Assembly (NCBI GenBank): GCA_021199695.1
Contig: JAJQHP010000095.1
Coordinates: 1 to 8,468 of the forward strand
From: Clostridiales bacterium
GTDB lineage: Bacteria; Bacillota; Clostridia; Oscillospirales; Oscillospiraceae
Direction: 5' to 3'
DNA: 8,468 bases
Under the pieces are notes generated by a model that saw nothing but the letters and a program-made list of their open reading frames with translations, was not told where the DNA came from and searched no databases. Position numbers and translations under genes: made by a program. This document shows, in pieces, positions 1 through 5,741 of the stretch. The first letter of the stretch is position 1. Each line of letters begins with the position of its first letter.

Positions 1-373
1 TGACCAGCACCATGCCCTCCTCGCCGGTCTCCTGGATGATCTCCTTGGAGGCGGCCACCGACTCCTCAGAGACGGAGGCGGAGCCGTTCAAAATGGGGGC
101 GATGTTGTTGTACATGGGGCCGAAGCAGACCACGTTGACGATGATGGTCACGCACAGGACCCAGGCCACTGCCGCAGACCAGCGGAACACATGGCGGGTG
201 CCCTTTTTGGCGAACCAGTGGGCGGCAATCATGACGATAATGGCCACGACCAGCAGACCCATGATGGCGTAGATATAACCGCTGAGGGACTCCGCATAGG
301 AAGCCACATCGGTTGCGCTGACGCCCATACTGGTGAAGATGGGGGTCAACAGGTCAATGAGAAGCTGTATCAT
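1..373 (-). CDS. Membrane-anchored protein, probable glycoside hydrolase family 3 (N-terminal part)
   Basis: Only the first 124 codons are in the window; the gene continues past position 1. The visible protein has two membrane segments, at about residues 33-52 and 66-84, joined by a short basic linker (KKGTR). Then comes a Ser/Ala-rich stretch and the motif EEGMVLV at 118-124. That motif is the typical opening of the GH3 C-terminal-domain fold (family pattern EEGxVLLKN), which is the basis for the call. GH3 enzymes remove terminal beta-linked sugars; a membrane-anchored one would act at or outside the membrane. The ATG at 371-373 follows AGGAGG (384-389) with a 10-nt spacer and is the only good start. 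It diverges from the LysR gene and has its own promoter. The catalytic residues lie outside the window, so activity cannot be judged. Confidence 0.62.
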   Translation of the reverse strand, partial: MIQLLIDLLTPIFTSMGVSATDVASYAESLSGYIYAIMGLLVVAIIVMIAAHWFAKKGTRHVFRWSAAVAWVLCVTIIVNVVCFGPMYNNIAPILNGSASVSEESVAASKEIIQETGEEGMVLV

Positions 374-448
374 ATTGTTCTATCCTCCTGCTATTTTCAA
401 CGGTTGTCTGTGGTGCTTTTGAACCATGGCCACGATTCATCTGAGCAA

Positions 449-477
449 ATCATAGTGCAAAATGCGATAAATATCAA
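449..477 (-). promoter_or_regulatory. Sigma-A-type promoter of the GH3-like gene
   Basis: On the minus strand, TTGATA (472-477) and TATGAT (449-454) are separated by exactly 17 bp. The predicted start is near 442, about 70 nt upstream of the ATG. The LysR-type dyad centred at 508 is then at about -66, the usual activator position for this regulator family. Confidence 0.65.
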
Positions 478-495
478 ATACCTGTTTTGAATACA

Positions 496-520
496 CTTTT
501 ATGCTTTACAGGCATAAAAG
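496..520. promoter_or_regulatory. LysR-type operator (perfect dyad, T-N11-A)
   Basis: CTTTTATGC at 496-504 and GCATAAAAG at 512-520 form a perfect 9-bp inverted repeat with a 7-nt spacer. It contains the T-N11-A pattern (T502, A514) known for LysR-type sites. It lies between the divergent genes, and its spacer contains the -35 box of the regulator gene. This fits autorepression plus activation of the leftward gene. That the neighbouring regulator binds here is inferred. Confidence 0.7.
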
Positions 521-533
521 CAGATGATATAAT
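505..533 (+). promoter_or_regulatory. Sigma-A promoter of the LysR-type regulator gene
   Basis: TTTACA (505-510), a 17-bp spacer and a perfect TATAAT (528-533). The predicted start is near 540, giving a leader of about 18 nt that carries the GGGAGG ribosome site at 545-550. The -35 box is inside the operator dyad. Confidence 0.8.
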
Positions 534-557
534 AAAGACAGAAGGGGAGGCGATTCT

Positions 558-1424
558 ATGGAGCTTCGCGTATTACAGTATTTTCTGACCGTCACCAGGG
601 AGCAGAGCATCCTGGGGGCGGCTCAGGCCCTGCACCTGTCTCAACCGACTTTGTCCCGGCAGCTGCGGGAGATGGAGACGGAGCTGGGTAAGCAGCTCTT
701 TATCCGCAGCAACCGGAAAATCACCCTCACCGAGGAGGGGATGCTGCTGCGCAAGCGGGCGGAGGAGATCCTCGCCCTGGTAGACCGGACGAAGGACGAG
801 ATCTCCCTCTCCGACGAGGTCATCGCCGGAGACATCCACATCGGGGCGGGGGAGTCCGAGGGCATCCGCTTTCTGGCGAGGGCGGCGAAAGCGTTGCGGG
901 AGGAGTATCCTCTGGTGCACTTTCACAACGTCAGCGCCGACCGGGTGACGGTGACGGAGGATCTGGACAAGGGGCTACTGGACTTCGGCATCCTGTTCGG
1001 GGAGATCGACGACGCCAAATATGAGAGCCTGAGGGTGCCGTATACAGAGCGCTTCGGCGTCCTCATGCGCCGGGACGACCCTCTGGCTCAGAAGGAGACC
1101 ATTACCACAGAGGACCTGCAGGGAAAGCCCCTCATCGTCTCCCGTCAGCCCCTAGGGGACAGCTCCATGCTTCGCGGTTTGGGGGAGCGACAGATCGTCG
1201 CCACCTACAACCTGCTGTTCAACGGCTCCATTATGGTGGAGGAGGGGATGGGCTACGCCATCTGCTTCGACCACATCATCAACGTCTCAGGGGACAGTCC
1301 CCTGTGCTTCCGCCCTCTGGAGGGACAGCCGGAAATTGAAATGCACGTGGTCTGGAAGAAATATCAGGTCTTTACCAAGGCAGGACAAAAGTTTTTGGAA
1401 AAGCTCCGGGAGATGGCCGAGTGA
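558..1424 (+). CDS. LysR family transcriptional regulator
   Basis: This is a 288-residue protein of normal length for the family. The winged helix-turn-helix is at residues 1-60, with the recognition region around SQPTLSRQLREME (28-40) followed by the characteristic LGKQLFIRSNRKITLTEEG. A linker helix leads to a substrate-binding-like effector domain from about residue 91 (GDIHIGAGESEG) to the end. The effector is not readable from the sequence. The ATG at 558 follows GGGAGG (545-550) with 7 nt. It diverges from the GH3-like gene and precedes the reductase gene by 105 bp. Matching dyads upstream of both neighbours suggest it activates both and represses itself. The family assignment is secure; the targets are inferred. 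Confidence 0.96.
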   Translation: MELRVLQYFLTVTREQSILGAAQALHLSQPTLSRQLREMETELGKQLFIRSNRKITLTEEGMLLRKRAEEILALVDRTKDEISLSDEVIAGDIHIGAGESEGIRFLARAAKALREEYPLVHFHNVSADRVTVTEDLDKGLLDFGILFGEIDDAKYESLRVPYTERFGVLMRRDDPLAQKETITTEDLQGKPLIVSRQPLGDSSMLRGLGERQIVATYNLLFNGSIMVEEGMGYAICFDHIINVSGDSPLCFRPLEGQPEIEMHVVWKKYQVFTKAGQKFLEKLREMAE

Positions 1425-1439
1425 GGGGCTGCACCCGGC

Positions 1440-1456
1440 TATTCCTTTCAGGCATA
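1440..1456. promoter_or_regulatory. Second LysR-type site, upstream of the aldo/keto reductase
   Basis: TATTC-N7-GCATA matches the core of the first operator (TATGC-N7-GCATA, 500-516) at 14 of 17 positions, including the T-N11-A pair (T1442, A1454). Its centre at 1448 is about 66 bp upstream of the predicted start of the reductase transcript. The left half-site is imperfect, so it may be the weaker site. Confidence 0.55.
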
Positions 1457-1478
1457 CCCAGCCATAGGAAGAAAGCAT

Positions 1479-1507
1479 TTGCTATTCTCGCCGTCTCCCT
1501 TTAAAAT
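1479..1507 (+). promoter_or_regulatory. Probable promoter of the reductase/CMD-cupin operon
   Basis: TTGCTA (1479-1484), a 17-bp spacer and TAAAAT (1502-1507). The predicted start is near 1514, immediately before the ribosome site, so the leader would be only about 16 nt. The boxes are less perfect than those of the two divergent promoters, as expected for a promoter that needs an activator. Confidence 0.55.
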
Positions 1508-1529
1508 ACAGGAAAGGGAGGAGAGCTTT

Positions 1530-2624
1530 ATGGAATATCGTATCCTGCCCCACGGAGGCGAAAAGATCAGCGTCATCGGGATGGGTTCTTCCGTGATCGG
1601 GGCGCGCCCGGAGGAGGAGATCATCGCAACCGTCCGGTCCGCCATAGAGCGCGGCGTCAACTATTTCGATATGGCGGGCGGCCATGCGACGATTTTTGAC
1701 GCCTATGGCAAGGCCCTGGAGGGCAGACGGGAGCAGGTCTATTTGCAGGTCCACTTTGGCGCAGACTATACCTCCGGGGAATACGGCTGGACGACCAGCC
1801 TGAGAAGGATAAAGGAATCTGTGCGGTGGCAGCTGGAAAAGCTGCGGACGGACTATATTGACTTCGGCTTTATCCACTGCATGGACGAGGACAGGGATCT
1901 GGATACCTACCTCAAAAACGGCGTGCTGGATTACATCCTGGATTTGAAAAAACGGGGCGTCGTCCGTCACATCGGTATGTCCTCCCACACCCCGGCGGTG
2001 GCGCACCGGGTCCTGGATATGGGGATTTTGGATGTCCTCATGTTCAGCATCAATCCCCTGTACGACTACGGGCAGGGGGACTACGCCATCGGCAGCAGCA
2101 GCGAACGGTACGAGCTATACCGCCGCTGTGAAAAGGAGGGGGTCGGCATCGTCGTGATGAAGCCCTTCTGCGGCGGCCAGCTCCTGGACGCGGAGCAGTC
2201 CCCCTTCGGCGTGGCCCTTGGGAAGCACCAATGTATCCAGTACGCACTGGATAAGCCGGGGGTGCTCACCGTGGTACCCGGATACGGCAGCGAGGCGGAG
2301 CTGAACGAGGCGCTGGAATACTTCAATGTCCCGGACGAGCAGAAGGATTATTCTGTGATCGCCGGATACACGCCCAGGGAATCCGAGCACTTTTGCGTCT
2401 ACTGCAAGCACTGCCACCCCTGCCCGGCGGGGCTGGACATTGCGCTCATCAACAAGTATTATGATCTGGCCATGCTGGGTGACAACCTGGCAAGGGAGCA
2501 CTACCTGACGCTGGACAAAACCGCCGGAGACTGTATCGGCTGCGGCCACTGTGACGGCCGTTGCCCGTTCCATGTCCGCCAGAGCGAACGGATGAAGGTG
2601 ATTTGCAAGACGTTTGGCAGGTGA
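1530..2624 (+). CDS. Aldo/keto reductase with C-terminal double 4Fe-4S domain
   Basis: This 364-residue protein is a TIM-barrel aldo/keto reductase (about 1-270) fused to a ferredoxin-like tail. The tail has two cysteine clusters, Cys289/292/295/298 followed by Pro, and Cys335/338/341/345 followed by Pro, as in COG1453-type proteins. Such proteins are thought to move electrons between a nicotinamide cofactor, the clusters and a carbonyl or other substrate. Of the usual tetrad, Asp47 (YFDMA) and His116 (GFIHC) are present. The Tyr and Lys positions appear to hold His52 and His75, so chemistry may differ from classical members. The phosphate-binding loop is VVPGYGSEAEL (248-258). ATG 1530 is chosen because GGGAGGAG (1516-1523) precedes it; the 17 extra upstream codons overlap the promoter. 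It is followed after 109 bp by the CMD-cupin gene, probably in one operon. The substrate is unknown. Confidence 0.93.
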   Translation: MEYRILPHGGEKISVIGMGSSVIGARPEEEIIATVRSAIERGVNYFDMAGGHATIFDAYGKALEGRREQVYLQVHFGADYTSGEYGWTTSLRRIKESVRWQLEKLRTDYIDFGFIHCMDEDRDLDTYLKNGVLDYILDLKKRGVVRHIGMSSHTPAVAHRVLDMGILDVLMFSINPLYDYGQGDYAIGSSSERYELYRRCEKEGVGIVVMKPFCGGQLLDAEQSPFGVALGKHQCIQYALDKPGVLTVVPGYGSEAELNEALEYFNVPDEQKDYSVIAGYTPRESEHFCVYCKHCHPCPAGLDIALINKYYDLAMLGDNLAREHYLTLDKTAGDCIGCGHCDGRCPFHVRQSERMKVICKTFGR

Positions 2625-2733
2625 GAGGGAGGATCGTGACAGATCGGGGGGCCTGAGCCCCATCGGCAACGCTGCCGCCGCCCGGCCCCGCACCACAGAA
2701 CCATGTATTGTAAAATAGATCGGAGGATATCAA

Positions 2734-3489
2734 ATGGAAAAAATCGTACAGACAGCGGGACGAAACGCTCTGGGAGACTTCGCTCCGGAATTTGCGCACT
2801 TCAACGACGATGTGCTGTTCGGTGAAAATTGGAACAATCACGACATCGACCACAAGACCCGGTGCATCATTACCGTAGTGGCGCTTATGTCCTCCGGCGT
2901 TACGGACTCTTCGCTGGTGTATCATCTGGAAAACGCAAAGAGAGCCGGAGTGACCAGGCGGGAAATCGCCGCGATCGTCACCCATACCGCCTTCTATGTC
3001 GGCTGGCCAAAAGGCTGGGCGGTGTTCAATCTGGCGAAGGAGGTCTGGGCGGAGGATGCAACGCCTGAGGATGGGAAAGCCGCCCACGCCGCCGAGATGG
3101 TATTTCCGATCGGAGCGCCCAATGATGGGTTTGCAAAATACTTCACCGGGCAGAGCTATCTTGCGCCCGTGTCTACCGAGCAAGTGGGCATTTTCAATGT
3201 GACCTTTGAGCCGGGATGCCGCAACAACTGGCATATCCATCATGCGGACAAGGGCGGCGGCCAGATCCTGATCTGCGTGGCCGGACGCGGATATTACCAG
3301 GAGTGGGGCAAGGATGCGGTGGAGATGAAGCCGGGCGACTGCGTCAACATTCCCGTTGGCGTGAAGCACTGGCATGGCGCCGCCCCGGACAGCTGGTTCT
3401 CTCATCTGGCGGTGGAGGTGCCGGGGGAGAACAGCTCAAATGAGTGGCTGGAGGCTGTGGATGACAGCCAGTATGGCGTTTTGAAATAA
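2734..3489 (+). CDS. Carboxymuconolactone decarboxylase-like / cupin fusion protein
   Basis: This is a 251-residue two-domain protein. The N-terminal part (about 15-115) is AhpD/CMD-like, with the helix motif HLENAKRAG (64-72) followed by a TRREIAAIV helix. No CxxC redox pair is present, so an alkylhydroperoxidase disulfide role is unlikely. The C-terminal part (about 130-235) is a cupin: motif 1 gives His167, His169 and Gln177 (a Gln where many cupins have Glu), and motif 2 gives PVGVKH with His212. These would bind a divalent metal. The ATG at 2734 follows GGAGG (2722-2726) with 7 nt. I see no convincing promoter in the 109-bp gap, so co-transcription with the reductase is likely. A hairpin ends the unit. 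Members of this fold include lactone-processing and small-molecule oxygenase or isomerase enzymes; the reaction here is unknown. Confidence 0.9.
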   Translation: MEKIVQTAGRNALGDFAPEFAHFNDDVLFGENWNNHDIDHKTRCIITVVALMSSGVTDSSLVYHLENAKRAGVTRREIAAIVTHTAFYVGWPKGWAVFNLAKEVWAEDATPEDGKAAHAAEMVFPIGAPNDGFAKYFTGQSYLAPVSTEQVGIFNVTFEPGCRNNWHIHHADKGGGQILICVAGRGYYQEWGKDAVEMKPGDCVNIPVGVKHWHGAAPDSWFSHLAVEVPGENSSNEWLEAVDDSQYGVLK

Positions 3490-3494
3490 AGACG

Positions 3495-3526
3495 GAAACG
3501 GCCTGCCTGAAATGGCAGGCCGTTTC
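3495..3526 (+). terminator. Hairpin ending the reductase/CMD-cupin operon
   Basis: A perfect 13-bp stem, GAAACGGCCTGCC (3495-3507) with GGCAGGCCGTTTC (3514-3526) and a 6-nt loop, begins 5 nt after the stop codon. There is no U-tract on the plus side. On the minus side the stem is followed by a T-rich stretch, but no leftward gene needs it. Transcript ending or 3'-end protection are both possible. Confidence 0.6.
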
Positions 3527-3552
3527 ACGCTGCCGGGAAGCGGAATTTCCTG

Positions 3553-3581
3553 TTTCCCTCTTCTCCGGTCTGTGGTAAAAT
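3553..3581 (+). promoter_or_regulatory. Possible extended -10 promoter of the uracil-DNA glycosylase gene
   Basis: TGGTAAAAT contains an extended -10 (TG at 3573-3574, TAAAAT at 3576-3581). The -35 region at 17-bp spacing is weak (TTTCCC, 3553-3558). It sits 30 bp before the ATG and after the upstream hairpin. Confidence 0.45.
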
Positions 3582-3610
3582 GGGATAACAAGAGGAGAGG
3601 AGGCGGTTAT

Positions 3611-4177
3611 ATGGCAGACTGGGAGACCCTGCGCCAAAGCTGCGAACGCTGCCGCCAGTGCGCCCTGGGGGAGACCCGCACCAATCTGGTCTTTGGAGAT
3701 GGCAGCACCTCGGCAAAGCTGATGCTGGTGGGGGAGGGCCCCGGCCAGCAGGAGGACCTCACCGGCGTCCCCTTTGTGGGCCCGGCAGGACAGCTGCTGG
3801 ACCAGATGATGGCGATCATCGATCTGGACCGCACGAAATATTACATCACCAACATCGTCAAGTGCCGCCCGCCCCGGAACCGGGACCCGCTGGCGACGGA
3901 GCAGGAGGCGTGCATCGGCTACCTCCGGGAGCAGACGCGGCTCCTCCGGCCCCGGGTCATCGTCTGCCTGGGCCGTATCGCTGCCATGCGCCTGATCCGG
4001 TCGGACTACCGCATCACCCGGGAGCATGGCCAGTGGGTGCAGCGGGGCGGCGTCTGGATGACCGCCATCTACCACCCCTCCGCCCTGCTCCGGGACGAGA
4101 GCAAGCGGCCGGAGACCTTCGACGACCTGATGTCTATTCGGGACAAGCTGGCAGAATTGTTCCCGGAGGGCCTGTAA
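3611..4177 (+). CDS. Uracil-DNA glycosylase, family 4 (iron-sulfur type)
   Basis: This 188-residue enzyme excises uracil from DNA, the first step of base excision repair. Family 4 signatures are visible in order: Cys11 and Cys14 (SCERCRQC), motif A GEGPGQQED (41-49), PFVGPAGQLLD (54-64), NIVKCRPPRNR with Cys85 (81-91), Cys101, and the DNA-binding motif HPSAL (155-159). Cys11, 14, 85 and 101 are the expected 4Fe-4S ligands, and all are present. ATG 3611 is chosen because GGAGG (3599-3603) lies 7 nt upstream and the family starts a few residues before the first Cys. An in-frame upstream extension to 3512 would run through the preceding hairpin and promoter. The length is normal and nothing appears broken. 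The next gene is queT, 154 bp downstream behind its own leader. Confidence 0.95.
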   Translation: MADWETLRQSCERCRQCALGETRTNLVFGDGSTSAKLMLVGEGPGQQEDLTGVPFVGPAGQLLDQMMAIIDLDRTKYYITNIVKCRPPRNRDPLATEQEACIGYLREQTRLLRPRVIVCLGRIAAMRLIRSDYRITREHGQWVQRGGVWMTAIYHPSALLRDESKRPETFDDLMSIRDKLAELFPEGL

Positions 4178-4192
4178 TTTTACGGTTGCCCC

Positions 4193-4221
4193 TTTTCAGA
4201 CGGCCCGGATTGTGATATGAT
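4193..4221 (+). promoter_or_regulatory. Promoter of queT
   Basis: TGATATGAT gives an extended -10 (TG at 4213-4214, TATGAT at 4216-4221). TTTTCA (4193-4198) lies 17 bp upstream as a fair -35. The predicted start at about 4228 is the first base of the first leader hairpin. Confidence 0.6.
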
Positions 4222-4227
4222 ACCTCC

Positions 4228-4331
4228 GACCGGTTCTCCCACCCGGTCCAACCGGTCCGCTCCGGCAGAGCGGGCCGCTGTGCAGAGAAAAATTTCTCTG
4301 TACTCTAAACCTAAAAGGAGGCTATTCTGTC
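4228..4331 (+). promoter_or_regulatory. Structured leader of queT, candidate preQ1-type riboswitch
   Basis: About 104 nt of leader can form three consecutive hairpins. Hairpin A is GACCGG (4228-4233) with CCGGTC (4243-4248). Hairpin B is a 10-bp stem with one G-U pair (4253-4262 with 4268-4277). Hairpin C is CAGAGAAA (4283-4290) with TTTCTCTG (4293-4300). An A-rich stretch and the ribosome site AGGAGG (4316-4321) follow. The loop of hairpin A contains TCTCC (4235-4239), able to pair with GGAGG of the ribosome site. A competing 7-bp pairing joins 4201-4207 and 4271-4277. Genes of the queT family are known targets of preQ1 riboswitches, and class III members use a stem-loop that pairs with the distant ribosome site. 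The class I core is not evident, and I cannot confirm any class by eye. Confidence 0.5.
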
Positions 4332-4886
4332 ATGAAAAAATCTGCCGTCCGTTCCCTGTGCTTCGGGGCTATGGTGGCCGCCGTCTATGCCGCACTGACC
4401 ATGGCACTGCCCATGCTGTCCTACTCTGCGGTGCAGATCCGGTTCTCCGAGGCCCTCACCGTCCTGCCCTTCTTCTTCCCGGAGGCGATCCCCGGGCTGT
4501 TCCTGGGGTGCGCCATCGCCAACCTGCTCTCCGCCTACGGTATGGTGGACGTGGTGTTCGGCTCCCTGGCCACCCTGCTGGCCGTCCTGTGGACCTCCAA
4601 AATGAAGAACCCCTGGCTGGCCCCTCTGCCGCCGGTGCTGTGCAACCTGGTCATCATAGGCGGGGAGATCGCCTGGCTGGAGGTGGGCTTTGGAGAGGGC
4701 TTCCTCACCGCCTGGGCGCTCAACGGCCTGACCGTGGGCCTGGGCGAGCTGGCCGCCTGTTACATCCTGGGGATGCTGCTGCTCATGGCTTTGCCCCGCA
4801 TCCCCTTTTTCCGGAAGCTCATCCCGGCAGACCGGCTGGAGCTGGCTCCGGGAAAACGGTGGCTCGGCGCAGGGGAGACGCTCTGA
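4332..4886 (+). CDS. queT: QueT family queuosine-precursor ECF transporter S component
   Basis: This 184-residue, very hydrophobic protein has about five membrane segments. It carries the family signature RFSEALTVLPFFFPEAIPG (37-55), followed by LFLGCAIANLLSAYG (56-70) and the GGEIAWL region (110-116). QueT is the substrate-binding membrane subunit that joins the shared EcfA/EcfA'/EcfT module to import preQ0/preQ1, queuine or related queuosine precursors for tRNA modification. The energy-coupling genes are not in this window, as is usual. ATG 4332 follows AGGAGG (4316-4321) with 10 nt. The gene has its own promoter, a structured leader that could sense the imported compound, and a strong terminator, so it forms a single-gene unit between two DNA repair genes. 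The precise ligand is inferred from the family only. Confidence 0.92.
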   Translation: MKKSAVRSLCFGAMVAAVYAALTMALPMLSYSAVQIRFSEALTVLPFFFPEAIPGLFLGCAIANLLSAYGMVDVVFGSLATLLAVLWTSKMKNPWLAPLPPVLCNLVIIGGEIAWLEVGFGEGFLTAWALNGLTVGLGELAACYILGMLLLMALPRIPFFRKLIPADRLELAPGKRWLGAGETL

Positions 4887-4895
4887 ACCAGAACG

Positions 4896-4923
4896 AGACG
4901 CCGGGTATTCCGGCGTCTTTTTT
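4896..4923 (+). terminator. Rho-independent terminator of queT
   Basis: GACGCCGG (4897-4904), a GTATT loop and CCGGCGTC (4910-4917) form a perfect 8-bp GC-rich stem, extended by A4896-T4918. It is followed directly by six T (4918-4923). It begins 10 nt after the stop codon. Confidence 0.95.
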
Positions 4924-4985
4924 GATATCGAAAACGGAACGCGAATTCGCACACGAACCACCAGTTACTGCAAAGGAGGCAAACC

Positions 4986-5741
4986 ATGCATCTCATATCC
5001 TGGAACGTCAATGGCCTGCGGGCCTGCATCAAGAAGGGCTTCGGGGAGAGCTTCGCCGCCCTGGACGGGGACATCTTCTGCCTCCAGGAGACCAAGCTCC
5101 AGCCGGGACAGGTGGAGCTGGACCTGCCCGGCTACCGGCAGTACTGGAACAGTGCGGAGAAGAAGGGCTACTCCGGCACGGCGGTTTTTACCCGGCTGGA
5201 GCCGCTGAACGTGACCTACGGCATGGGCATCGAGGCCCACGACCATGAGGGACGGCTCATCACCCTGGAGTTTCCCCAGTTCTACTTCGTCTGCTGCTAC
5301 ACGCCCAACGCCCAGGACGGTCTGCGGCGCATCGCCTACCGGATGCAGTGGGAGCACGATCACCGGGCCTACCTGATCGGGCTGGACCGGAAAAAGCCGG
5401 TGGTGTACACCGGCGACCTGAACGTGGCCCATGAGGAGATCGACCTGAAAAATCCCGGCCCCAACCGGGGCAACGCCGGGTTCTCCGACCAGGAGCGGGG
5501 GAAGATGACCGCCCTCCTGTCCTCCGGTTTTACCGACACCTTCCGCTATCTCTACCCCGACCGGACGGGGGCCTATTCCTGGTGGAGCTACCGGTTCCAC
5601 GCCCGGGAGAACAACGCCGGATGGCGTATCGACTACTTCATCGTCTCCGACCGCCTCCGGGACCGGGTGCAGGCGGCGGAGATCCACAATGAGATCTACG
5701 GCAGCGACCACTGCCCGGTGGGGCTGGAGCTGGCGCTGTGA
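4986..5741 (+). CDS. xth: Exodeoxyribonuclease III / AP endonuclease (ExoA/XthA family)
   Basis: This 251-residue enzyme cleaves DNA at abasic sites and has 3'-5' exonuclease and 3'-repair activity in base excision repair. The full active-site set is visible: Asn7 (SWNVNGLRA), Glu35 (LQETK), Tyr105 (YTPNA), Asp144 and Asn146 (GDLNVAH), Asp216 (WRIDYF) and the SDHCP motif with Asp241 and His242. The length matches the family. ATG 4986 follows AAAGGAGG (4972-4979). No convincing sigma-A promoter is seen in the 62 bp after the queT terminator, which holds the palindrome GCGAATTCGC (4941-4950). The stop overlaps the GTG start of the kinase gene, so the two are translationally coupled. It acts downstream of the uracil-DNA glycosylase encoded about 0.8 kb upstream. 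Confidence 0.96.
   Translation: MHLISWNVNGLRACIKKGFGESFAALDGDIFCLQETKLQPGQVELDLPGYRQYWNSAEKKGYSGTAVFTRLEPLNVTYGMGIEAHDHEGRLITLEFPQFYFVCCYTPNAQDGLRRIAYRMQWEHDHRAYLIGLDRKKPVVYTGDLNVAHEEIDLKNPGPNRGNAGFSDQERGKMTALLSSGFTDTFRYLYPDRTGAYSWWSYRFHARENNAGWRIDYFIVSDRLRDRVQAAEIHNEIYGSDHCPVGLELAL

Noticed and set aside
1479..1529. In-frame 17-codon upstream extension of the aldo/keto reductase
   Set aside because: It overlaps the predicted -35, -10 and ribosome site; ATG 1530 has GGGAGGAG at proper spacing and gives the normal family N-terminus.
2644..2665. Short GC-rich hairpin (GGGGC-CTGA-GCCCC) between the reductase and CMD-cupin genes
   Set aside because: Only a 5-bp stem with no U-tract, so it does not support a terminator splitting the operon.
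2449..3405. Long minus-strand open frame opposite the reductase and CMD-cupin genes
   Set aside because: It is antisense to two well-recognised genes; the translation shows no domain and is rich in Arg, Pro, His and Gly as expected of GC-rich shadow frames.
3512..3610. In-frame 33-codon upstream extension of the uracil-DNA glycosylase
   Set aside because: It starts inside the preceding hairpin and crosses the candidate promoter; ATG 3611 has a strong ribosome site and fits the family start.
4935..4950. LexA/DinR-like box (GAAC-N4-ATTC) upstream of the AP endonuclease
   Set aside because: Several mismatches to the Firmicutes SOS consensus, and the palindrome GCGAATTCGC alone is not enough to claim SOS control.
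4217..5248. Plus-strand 343-codon frame spanning queT and the AP endonuclease
   Set aside because: It is out of frame with both genes, runs through the queT leader and terminator, and has shadow-type composition.
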